Shown: in pieces, positions 7,574 to 14,567 of the stretch
Numbering within the stretch: position 1 is the stretch's first letter
Layout of the letters: each line of letters begins with the position of its first letter
From: a bacterium
GTDB taxonomy: Bacteria > Acidobacteriota > HRBIN11 > JAKEFK01
NCBI GenBank assembly: GCA_022616075.1
Contig: JAKEFK010000142.1
Span: forward strand, 1 to 50,162
Length of the DNA: 50,162 nt
Reading direction: 5' to 3'
The notes under the pieces: model-generated
The model's input: the letters and a program-made list of their open reading frames with translations, nothing else
What the model was told of the DNA's origin: nothing
The model's database searches: none
Position numbers and translations under genes: made by a program

Positions 7574-8956
7574 ATGAAAAAAATATTCTTTTTGTTTCTC
7601 TTGTTTTGTTCTTCTTCTATATTTGCTCATGAGCCGCAACTTGAATTCCCTGATTATAAAAAAACGAAACTTACAAATGGCATGACGTTACTGCTGATGG
7701 AGCAACAGGAAGTGCCAATTGTGAGCTTCCAATTCCTGTTGCGAACGGGAACGGTGGTCGATCCTCCGGGGAAAGAGGGTCTCAGCGCTCTGACAATCGG
7801 AATGCTTCGAAAAGGCACAAAGACGCGCAGCGCGGATCAAATTTCCAGCCAGCTCGATTTCATCGGAGGTTTGGTAAACGAATCGGCCAGTTATGACTAC
7901 TGTTCCTTGAGCGCGGAATTTCTGAAGAAGGATCTGACCGAGGGAATGGATCTGCTCGCAGATATTCTGTTAAATCCTGTTTTTCCCAAAGAGGAATTTG
8001 AGAAGTTGTCCCGGCAACGCATCGATGAAATCAAAGCCGCCAAGGATGCAGCGAGCAACGTACTTGATTATTACTACGCCTCCTACGTTTTCGGGAAGCA
8101 TCCTTATGGCCGTTCGGTCGATGGGGATGAAAAAAGTTTAGCCTCGTTAGTCAGTGAAGATGCTCTCGGACACTATCAAAACTTTTACAAACCGGGCAAT
8201 GTGATCCTGGCTGTCGTGGGTGATTTTAAGATTGCGGAAATGGAAAGTCTCCTGCGGAGACATTTTGAAGCATGGGTGAATCAACCGGTACCTTCACCGG
8301 AACTGCCGGAACCGGCGCAGATTCAAGGCAACAAATTGCTGCTGGTTAACAAACCGGATTCAACTCAAACCTTTTACAGAATCGGAAACATCGGATCGTG
8401 GCGCACGAATCCGGACCGCGTTTTCATCAGAGTTGTCAATACGCTATTTGGTGGAAGATATACATCCATGTTGAATTCGGAGCTTCGAATCAATTCCGGT
8501 TTGACTTACGGCTGCGATTCCTGGTTCGAAAACCGCAAAGTTCGCGGCCCTTTCTCCATCGAGTCTTTTACAAGCAATGAAACAACCGTCAAAGCGATGG
8601 ATTTAACTCTGGATGTACTCCGGCGGCTCCATGAAAAAGGAATCACGCAAGAAGCCCTGAGTTCCGCAAGGAACTACATCAAAGGACAATTCCCGTTGAC
8701 GATGGAGACTACAAATCAACTCGCGTATGTGATCGCAGAATGGGAACTCTACGAAATGGATTCTTCCGAGATTACAAACCTGTATCAATTGATTAACGCC
8801 ATGACACTGGCCGATGCAAATCGTGTGATCCGTGAATATTTTCCTCTGGACAATCTGGTATTTGTGCTGATTGGCAAGGCTTCCGATATAGAAGACGCGG
8901 TGAAGAAGTATTCGCCTAAAATCGATCGCAAAGAGATTACCGATCCCGGCTTTTAA
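7574..8956 (+). CDS. Exported M16 family protein, non-catalytic partner
   Basis: 460-residue M16 homologue with a signal peptide (residues 1-18). Where the HxxEH motif should be, the sequence reads GLSALTIGMLRKG, so zinc binding is lost. The C-terminal half keeps GGRYTSMLNSELRINSGLTY, matching the region through which inactive M16B partners contribute Arg and Tyr to substrate binding. With the catalytic gene three bases upstream, the pair fits a heterodimeric M16B protease. This reading is established for the family but inferred here. Confidence 0.88.
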   Translation: MKKIFFLFLLFCSSSIFAHEPQLEFPDYKKTKLTNGMTLLLMEQQEVPIVSFQFLLRTGTVVDPPGKEGLSALTIGMLRKGTKTRSADQISSQLDFIGGLVNESASYDYCSLSAEFLKKDLTEGMDLLADILLNPVFPKEEFEKLSRQRIDEIKAAKDAASNVLDYYYASYVFGKHPYGRSVDGDEKSLASLVSEDALGHYQNFYKPGNVILAVVGDFKIAEMESLLRRHFEAWVNQPVPSPELPEPAQIQGNKLLLVNKPDSTQTFYRIGNIGSWRTNPDRVFIRVVNTLFGGRYTSMLNSELRINSGLTYGCDSWFENRKVRGPFSIESFTSNETTVKAMDLTLDVLRRLHEKGITQEALSSARNYIKGQFPLTMETTNQLAYVIAEWELYEMDSSEITNLYQLINAMTLADANRVIREYFPLDNLVFVLIGKASDIEDAVKKYSPKIDRKEITDPGF

Positions 8957-8967
8957 AATTCTTCCTT

Positions 8968-8995
8968 CTTTGCGCCTTAGCGTCTTTGCGTTAAA
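8968..8995. repeat. Half copy of the CGCAAAG periodic repeat
   Basis: CTTTGCGCC, TTAGCGT and CTTTGCGTT words follow each other in the gap before the PKD lipoprotein gene. They are the reverse complement of the CGCAAAGA units at 14108-14140. No matching second arm is seen nearby. Confidence 0.6.
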
Positions 8996-9003
8996 ATCTG
9001 AAC

Positions 9004-9426
9004 ATGAAGAAATTATTCTGCGTTCTACTTCTTCTCTTGATTGCCGGTTGCAGTGCGCGGGGGCCGCAACAGGGCTCCACAACTTCTTCTTCTGAAACGA
9101 AATTAACCATCACCGGTTCGCCACGACAAGGATTCGAGCCTATGCGTGTCACCTTCCGGGGATTGCTGGAAGTTCCAGACGAAAATGACAAAGACCATTA
9201 TTGTCTGCAGGAAGAGTGGGACTTCGGAGATGGCGCGAAATCCACTGAAAAGCCAAACTGCGACCCGCATTCCTCCGACACAAAGATCAAGACAGAGTTT
9301 TTTACCGAACATGTTTACGAGAAACACGGGAATTACAATGTGAGATTGACTCTGGGTGATAAGAAAGTCCGCTCGCGCGCGATTTCTATTGTCATTCTGG
9401 AACGAAATACCGGTCCTATAAACTGA
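9004..9426 (+). CDS. Lipoprotein with a PKD domain
   Basis: 140-residue putative lipoprotein: a lysine-containing N-terminus, a hydrophobic stretch and a lipobox LIAGC with the lipidated Cys16. The rest is one PKD (Ig-like) fold, recognised by WDFGDG at 72-77 and HVYEKHGNYNVRLTL at 103-117. A serine-rich linker follows the lipobox. Two extra cysteines (67 and 86) might form a disulfide. PKD domains bind proteins or polysaccharides at the cell surface; a specific role is unknown. It precedes der by 19 bases and may be cotranscribed. Confidence 0.8.
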   Translation: MKKLFCVLLLLLIAGCSARGPQQGSTTSSSETKLTITGSPRQGFEPMRVTFRGLLEVPDENDKDHYCLQEEWDFGDGAKSTEKPNCDPHSSDTKIKTEFFTEHVYEKHGNYNVRLTLGDKKVRSRAISIVILERNTGPIN

Positions 9427-9445
9427 GGCTCCTGGTAGTTCACGA

Positions 9446-10765
9446 ATGCCCCCTCAAAAATCAGCGCCACTGGTGGCCATCGTGGGTCGTGCAAATGTCG
9501 GCAAGTCCACGCTGTTTAATCGAATTATAGGAAAACGGCGCGCCCTTGTTTCGAAAGAACCAGGAATGACGCGCGACCGTCGCATCGAGAAGGCGGAATG
9601 GTTAGGGAGAACCTTCCGGCTGGTGGACACGGGGGGAATGCAAGGAGAAGAAGATGATATTTCCCGACTCATCTCGGCGCAGGCGAAAAAAGCAATCCAG
9701 GATTCTCAATTGATACTGTTCATTGTAGACGGACGGGAAGGGATCACCGGCCGAGATCAAGAAATTGCTACGTTCTTGCGCCGTGCGGACCGTCCTGCTT
9801 TCCTTCTTGTCAACAAGACCGATTCTCCCTCTTTTGCCGACCGGATTGCCTCGGAATTTCATGAATTCGGCTTTGAACATACGTTTGCCATTTCCGCAGA
9901 ACATGGCTTGAACGTGGATGAAGTGCTGGACTCCGTGATTGAGCATTTTGAGTTGATTCCTTCTACAGAATTAGAGCCCGAAAAAGGAGTCTCGGTCGTT
10001 GTGCTGGGGAAACCGAACGCCGGAAAAAGCACGTTTTTGAACCGTTTGCTGGGTGAAGAACGTCTGGTAACCAGCGAGATCCCCGGGACAACGCGCGATA
10101 CCGTTGATCTGGAAATAGAGGAAGGAGGGCAGCTTTACCGTTTCATCGATACAGCCGGGATCCGCAAAAAGGGACAAACCAAGACTGTCCCGGATAAGCT
10201 GGCTGTGATTCATGCGCGCAAATCGTTGGAGCGATCTGATATTGTTTGTCTGATGATCGATGCTTCCGAAGGGGTCACTCATCAGGATGCTGTCGTCGCG
10301 GGATATGCGCGGGACGCTGGCAGAGCCATGCTGCTCTTGTTGAACAAAATGGACTTATTGAATGCTGAAAAACGGAAATCCCTTGAAATGGAGGTGGAAT
10401 CCAAACTAAAATTTATCAGTTACGCGCCGCGCTTGTGCATCTCTGCAAGGACCGGCCAGAACGTTCGAAATGTTTTTCCGGCCCTGCAAGAAGTTTACAA
10501 GTCGTATACGCAGAGAGTTACTACTGGCGAATTAAATGCCTTTTTCGATAAGGCGCTGGCAAATCGTTACCTGGGAACATTTAAAGGAAAACCGATCAAG
10601 TTGAAGTATATTACACAGGCAGGAACCCGGCCGCCTACATTCGTGTTGTTTACAAATGCCGGTTCTTATCTCCACTTCTCCCATTTGCGTTATCTGGAAA
10701 ATCAACTGAGAATGAATTTTGGCTTTGAAGGCGCCACGATTCGAATTAAAGTGAAACGAGGCTAA
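9446..10765 (+). CDS. der: Ribosome biogenesis GTPase Der (EngA)
   Basis: 439-residue tandem GTPase that acts in assembly of the 50S ribosomal subunit. The first G domain has GRANVGKST (14-22), DTGG (61-64) and NKTD (123-126); the second has GKPNAGKST (188-196), DTAG and NKMD. The C-terminal KH-like domain (SYTQRVTTGELN to the end) is complete, ending in IRIKVKRG. Length is normal for the family. Its 3' end carries a GAGG used as ribosome binding site by the following GTPase gene, five bases away. Confidence 0.96.
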   Translation: MPPQKSAPLVAIVGRANVGKSTLFNRIIGKRRALVSKEPGMTRDRRIEKAEWLGRTFRLVDTGGMQGEEDDISRLISAQAKKAIQDSQLILFIVDGREGITGRDQEIATFLRRADRPAFLLVNKTDSPSFADRIASEFHEFGFEHTFAISAEHGLNVDEVLDSVIEHFELIPSTELEPEKGVSVVVLGKPNAGKSTFLNRLLGEERLVTSEIPGTTRDTVDLEIEEGGQLYRFIDTAGIRKKGQTKTVPDKLAVIHARKSLERSDIVCLMIDASEGVTHQDAVVAGYARDAGRAMLLLLNKMDLLNAEKRKSLEMEVESKLKFISYAPRLCISARTGQNVRNVFPALQEVYKSYTQRVTTGELNAFFDKALANRYLGTFKGKPIKLKYITQAGTRPPTFVLFTNAGSYLHFSHLRYLENQLRMNFGFEGATIRIKVKRG

Positions 10766-10770
10766 ATGAC

Positions 10771-11871
10771 ATGGTACTGTTTAACTACGCCACACGTGAG
10801 CTGACCGCAAAAGTTGTTTACTACGGCCCCGGTTTGTGCGGTAAGACTACGAATCTCGAGTTTATTCATAAAAGCTTACCCGAGAAAATGCGCGGCAAGA
10901 TGCTGTCACTGGCTACTCAAACGGATCGAACACTTTTCTTCGATTTCCTGCCGCTCGATCTTGGCTCAGTCAAAGGAATGAAAACACGTGTTCAACTCTA
11001 TACGGTTCCCGGCCAGGTATTTTATGATGCGACACGAAAACTCGTTTTGAAAGGAGCTGACGGTGTTGTTTTTGTTGCAGATTCTCAAAAAGAGATGATG
11101 CAATCAAATCTGGATAGCTGGGAGAATCTTCGGCAAAATCTTGCGGAGAATAATCTTGATATCACAACGATACCGCTTGTGATTCAATACAACAAAAGGG
11201 ATCTCCCCAATGTTCTGCCCGTAAAAGATTTGAATCGGAGAGTCAATGTTTTGAAAGTTCCGTATTTTGAAGCGATTGCATTGACAGGTATGGGTGTTCA
11301 AGAGACTTTCAAAGGAATTGCGAAAGTTGTAATGTCGAATTTATCAAAGAAATATGGAAAACCCGAGGAATTGGCAGCGGCGATGAAAGGAGAGCAAACG
11401 GCAAGCGAAAAAGTTGCTTCGCCGGTTGCAGTCAAAGGAGTTCGAGAGGACCAAACGTTGGACCTTTCCGATCTGGAAGAAGAAGTGCAGGAGCTTCCTC
11501 AAGTGGAAGAGCTTGAAATGAGTGAAGAATCTCCTTTGAATTTAGAACCGGTGGAGATTGGCGATCAAAAGCTGGAAGATTATTCAATGGAGGTTCCCGA
11601 AGTTCAAGCTCCTGCGGAGCCGGCTGCGCCCGCACCACGATCCAATATCGCAGTGATTCCAACTTCTCCTACCCAGGAATCCAGAGCGCGCGTTCAGGAT
11701 GCATCTGAGACGGAGCTGATTCCCGATGAGACGATCCATCTATCGCACGCTTCTGCGACATCGGGGGCTACGGCTCAGGAAATTCCGATCGAAATCTCAG
11801 TCAGGAAAGAAGGTCAGGACATCAAGCTGAACATTTCGATTCATCTTCGAATTCGCATCGATAACGACTAG
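10771..11871 (+). CDS. MglA-like small GTPase with long acidic C-terminal extension
   Basis: Ras-like GTPase related to the MglA polarity and gliding switch. The P-loop GPGLCGKTTN is at 19-28, TVPGQ (78-82) replaces the usual DxxG as in MglA proteins, and NKRD is at 141-144. MglA normally ends near residue 195; here another 170 residues follow: an acidic stretch (about 224-280), an Ala/Pro-rich linker (about 280-330) and a final beta-like segment (IEISVRKEGQDIKLNISIHL). The extension may anchor or regulate the GTPase or bind a partner. No mglB-like roadblock gene is adjacent. A palindrome cluster follows the stop codon. Confidence 0.85.
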   Translation: MVLFNYATRELTAKVVYYGPGLCGKTTNLEFIHKSLPEKMRGKMLSLATQTDRTLFFDFLPLDLGSVKGMKTRVQLYTVPGQVFYDATRKLVLKGADGVVFVADSQKEMMQSNLDSWENLRQNLAENNLDITTIPLVIQYNKRDLPNVLPVKDLNRRVNVLKVPYFEAIALTGMGVQETFKGIAKVVMSNLSKKYGKPEELAAAMKGEQTASEKVASPVAVKGVREDQTLDLSDLEEEVQELPQVEELEMSEESPLNLEPVEIGDQKLEDYSMEVPEVQAPAEPAAPAPRSNIAVIPTSPTQESRARVQDASETELIPDETIHLSHASATSGATAQEIPIEISVRKEGQDIKLNISIHLRIRIDND

Positions 11872-11877
11872 GGAGTA

Positions 11878-12104
11878 GCAGGCCTCCGGCCTGCATCGCC
11901 GGCTAAAAGCCGGCATCAATGCCGCCAAAATGGCGGCGCTCATTAGAGGAGCGCCAGCCTCCAGACTGGCATAAATGACTGCCGGGCATTCTGCCGGCAT
12001 GGTTCGTTTAGAAAAATCATTCTCCTCGTAGATGCAGAAGCAAATGTAGAAACTCCAGCGCAGGCCTCCGGCCTGCATTTACGGGCCGCAGGCATCTTGC
12101 CTGC
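11878..12104. repeat. Cluster of seven GC hairpins
   Basis: This covers most of the 317-base gap between the GTPase and PhzF-like genes. Hairpins lie at 11878-11894 (GCAGGCCTCCGGCCTGC), 11898-11914 (GCCGGCTAAAAGCCGGC), 11921-11937 (GCCGCCAAAATGGCGGC), 11953-11970, 11981-11998, 12060-12076 (same as the first) and 12088-12104. The last two repeat the double hairpin at 2095-2138. None is followed by a clear T run, so these are not typical terminators. Nothing else is recognisable in the gap. Confidence 0.85.
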
Positions 12105-12188
12105 TCTGTACTCATCCATAATCACATTCTCTGAATCTGTACTCCCAGCTCAATTCTAGTAATTCTTATGATCAGGAGGAATTCATTC

Positions 12189-12977
12189 ATGGGACAAAAG
12201 ATCACGCAGGTTGATGCATTTACGGGTGAGCCTTTCAAGGGAAATCCTGCAGCAGTTTGTGTTTTGCTGGAGCCAAAGGAAGACCAGTGGATGAAACTGG
12301 TTGCGCGCGAAATGAATTTGGCGGAAACCGCTTACCTTCTTCGTGAAGGAGAGGGTTACCGGTTGCGCTGGTTCACTCCGGCAACAAAGGAAGTGAGGTT
12401 GTGCGGACACGCGACTCTGGCAAGCGCGCACGTTTTGTGGGAAGAAGGATTCTTGAAACGCGAAGAAACGGCAAGATTTCTCAGCTTGAGTGGTCCACTC
12501 TCCGCAAAATGGATTGAGGGTTGGATTGAATTGGATTTTCCCCGGCTGAACGTGGAACCGATGCCTGCTCCGGATGGCTTGTTGAAAGGGCTGGAAGTTC
12601 CCGTGAAGTTCAGTGGGAAAAGCATGCAGACATGGCTTGTTGAAGTTGAATCCGAGGAAATTGTTCGAAAGCTTTCCCCTGATTTTCGACTCTTGAAAAC
12701 TTTGGATCGTGATGTTCTGGTTACCGGCGCTTCGAAGTCAAAAGATTTTGATTTTGTTTCCAGATATTTTGCGCCACGACACGCGATTGATGAGGATCCT
12801 GTGACAGGTTCAGCTCATTGTGTGCTCGGTCCCTACTGGGCGGAGAAATTGGGGAAGAACGAACTGCACGCGTATCAAGCGTCTGAGCGTGGAGGATTCC
12901 TGCGAGTGCGAGTTACGGGTGACCGTGTGTATTTGCTGGGGCAAGCCGTAACCGTGATGCGCGGCGAGCTTATCTAG
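12189..12977 (+). CDS. PhzF-family isomerase/epimerase
   Basis: 262-residue member of the PhzF fold (diaminopimelate-epimerase-like). ATG 12189 is chosen because a perfect AGGAGG lies at 12174-12179; an upstream in-frame ATG at 12168 overlaps that site. The family glutamate is present in LAETAYL (Glu46), with CGHATLA at 72-78 and DPVTGSAHC in the C-terminal half. PhzF itself works in phenazine synthesis, but most homologues, like this one without phenazine genes nearby, have unknown substrates. The stop codon is three bases before a palindromic repeat element. Confidence 0.88.
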   Translation: MGQKITQVDAFTGEPFKGNPAAVCVLLEPKEDQWMKLVAREMNLAETAYLLREGEGYRLRWFTPATKEVRLCGHATLASAHVLWEEGFLKREETARFLSLSGPLSAKWIEGWIELDFPRLNVEPMPAPDGLLKGLEVPVKFSGKSMQTWLVEVESEEIVRKLSPDFRLLKTLDRDVLVTGASKSKDFDFVSRYFAPRHAIDEDPVTGSAHCVLGPYWAEKLGKNELHAYQASERGGFLRVRVTGDRVYLLGQAVTVMRGELI

Positions 12978-12980
12978 CTG

Positions 12981-13191
12981 GTAGTGGCAGAGCATTTTCC
13001 ATACTGCTTGTCAGGATACGTTTAAGTAACAAGTATTGACCCATACTCAAAAGTGTTATCGCCACGAAAATGCTCTGCGAGCATCCTGGCCAAGCAGAGC
13101 ATTTGCTCGCCCAGAATTGGTTCGTGATTCTCCAGACATTTCGGAAATTTCGAATCTGTTCACACTACAGTGGCAAATGCTCTGCCCCTAC
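12981..13191. mobile_element. MITE-like palindromic element, copy A (tandem pair)
   Basis: Ends GTAGTGGCAGAGCATTTTCC and the inverted GGCAAATGCTCTGCCCCTAC. It consists of two hairpin units (12981-13079 and 13093-13191), each with about 20-base arms built on GCAGAGCATTT and an interior of about 60 bases, separated by a short linker. The right end supplies the TAG stop of the arginase gene (13188-13190). Related copies are at 31478-31689 and 36053-36158. No transposase is present and no target-site duplication is obvious. Confidence 0.75.
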
Positions 13192-14099
13192 ATAATTTTT
13201 TTGCCGAGCGCTGAAAGAATGAATTCGACGGCCATTTGAGCCGTTTGATTCGCGGTGTCATAGAGCGGATTCACTTCCGAAATTTCCACCGAAAGCATCT
13301 TGCCTGAATCCGCGATCTTTTCCATTGCCAGATGTGTTTCGCGATATGTGGCTCCGCCTGTTTCTCGCGTGCCAACACCCGGAGCATAAAATGGATCCAG
13401 AAAATCCATGTCCAGAGTTGCGTGAAATCCCGCAGTTCCATTGCTGGCAATTTTGATTGCTTCTTCAATGACCGCTCCCATTCCAAGCTCATCCAGTTGG
13501 GTCATTGTGAACACTTGAATTCCCAGGCGCCTGATGATGTCACGCTCACCGGGGTCTACACTACGAGCGCCGATGATCGCAGTGTGTTCTGGATCCAGCT
13601 TCGGCGCAAAACCAGCTACGTGCGTGAGCTCACGCGCGCCTTCTCCCAGAAGGGCGGCCAATGGCATTCCATGAATATTTCCTGAGGGACTTGTTTGCGG
13701 CGTGTTGATGTCCGTGTGCGCATCGAGCCAGATGATTCCGATTTTTTCATTCTTCTTTTTGTAATAGGAAGCGACACCGGAGGCTGATCCGATGGCAATC
13801 GAGTGGTCCCCGCCAAGCACCACAGGGATTGCCCCTTCCCGGAGCGTTTGTTCTACATCTTGAGCGAGCCGTTCACAGACAGCGGTAATCTCAGGCAAGT
13901 AATGGGCGCGTGTATTTCCTCGCGACATCGATTCCGGCGGTTGCACGGAGATGTTGCCCGCATCCACGACCTCATATCCGAGCCGGTTCAGCGCCTGGTT
14001 CAAACCGGCAATCCGAATGACCGAAGGACCCATATCCACACCCCGACGACCCGCGCCAAGATCCATCGGCACGCCAATGATCTTCGCTTTCCGCTTCAT
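13188..14099 (-). CDS. rocF: Arginase
   Basis: 303-residue ureohydrolase that converts L-arginine to ornithine and urea. All manganese ligands are visible: His99 in GGDHS, the DAHTD motif (Asp126, His128, Asp130) and the Asp230/Asp232 pair of DMDFLDP. Overall order and length match arginase more than agmatinase, although the specificity loop does not decide this absolutely. The TAG stop lies in the end of a palindromic element, so the last residues may have been set by its insertion. No other arginine or urea genes are adjacent. Confidence 0.85.
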   Translation of the reverse strand: MKRKAKIIGVPMDLGAGRRGVDMGPSVIRIAGLNQALNRLGYEVVDAGNISVQPPESMSRGNTRAHYLPEITAVCERLAQDVEQTLREGAIPVVLGGDHSIAIGSASGVASYYKKKNEKIGIIWLDAHTDINTPQTSPSGNIHGMPLAALLGEGARELTHVAGFAPKLDPEHTAIIGARSVDPGERDIIRRLGIQVFTMTQLDELGMGAVIEEAIKIASNGTAGFHATLDMDFLDPFYAPGVGTRETGGATYRETHLAMEKIADSGKMLSVEISEVNPLYDTANQTAQMAVEFILSALGKKIM

Positions 14100-14107
14100 G
14101 AATGTAC

Positions 14108-14140
14108 TTTAACGCAAAGACGCAAAGACGCAAAGAGACG
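14108..14140. repeat. CGCAAAGA tandem repeat upstream of arginase
   Basis: Three perfect 8-base ACGCAAAG units in a row, with a degenerate fourth, in the gap between the divergent arginase and 107-aa genes. The half copy at 8968-8995 is its reverse complement. Confidence 0.7.
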
Positions 14141-14204
14141 AAAAATTATGATTTACTACGTTCAAACTACTTTTCGAACGTCTTTATTTAAGTGAGGTGA
14201 ATGA

Positions 14205-14528
14205 ATGGGTATTCCAAAGCTTCCAACATTTGGTGGTGTCAAGGTTGATGTTACTGTGACCACGAGCACGGATGGTAAACTTGACGGAACGGCGAAAGCA
14301 AGAACAGCTAGGGATCGTGATGTCGAACGCTCTGCATCGCGTCGCGACGAACGAGATGTGGATCCTAAAAAGCTGAAAAAGGAACAGGACGAAAAGAATC
14401 TCCAGGGCGCAAAGAAAATCAAGATAGGGGATGACGGACGCCAGGAGATAAGAACGGTTGCTGAGCAGCAGGCAAAAATGATTCGTGCAGCGCTCGACAA
14501 GCAGTTAAACCGCTCCGGAAAAGATTAG
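14205..14528 (+). CDS. Small highly charged hypothetical protein
   Basis: 107-residue soluble protein, no signal peptide or membrane segment. A GAGG at 14194-14197 supports ATG 14205. The first 30 residues look beta-rich (VKVDVTVTTSTDGKLDG) and the rest is a strongly charged Arg/Asp/Lys/Glu region, probably helical or disordered. I recognise no family. It is a lone forward gene between two reverse genes, each separated from it by a short periodic repeat. Codon use and the ribosome binding site argue that it is real. Confidence 0.55.
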   Translation: MGIPKLPTFGGVKVDVTVTTSTDGKLDGTAKARTARDRDVERSASRRDERDVDPKKLKKEQDEKNLQGAKKIKIGDDGRQEIRTVAEQQAKMIRAALDKQLNRSGKD

Positions 14529-14539
14529 TATTAAAAAAA

Positions 14540-14567
14540 CTTGGCGTCTTGGCGACCTGGCGGTTTA
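14540..14567. repeat. Half copy of the CGCCAAG periodic repeat
   Basis: CTTGGCGT, CTTGGCGA and CCTGGCGG words in tandem with an 8-base period, matching the right arm type of the element at 48327-48400. Its outer end coincides with the TAA stop of the flavoprotein fusion gene (14565-14567). Confidence 0.7.

Noticed and set aside
11878-12104. CRISPR array
   Set aside because: The repeats are palindromes of varying sequence with irregular short spacing, not identical repeats with uniform spacers.
12168-12188. Upstream ATG for the PhzF-like protein
   Set aside because: The AGGAGG at 12174-12179 lies downstream of it and serves ATG 12189.
12981-13191. Rho-independent terminator
   Set aside because: The arms are long with a 60-base loop and no T run follows; repeats with the same arms occur elsewhere.
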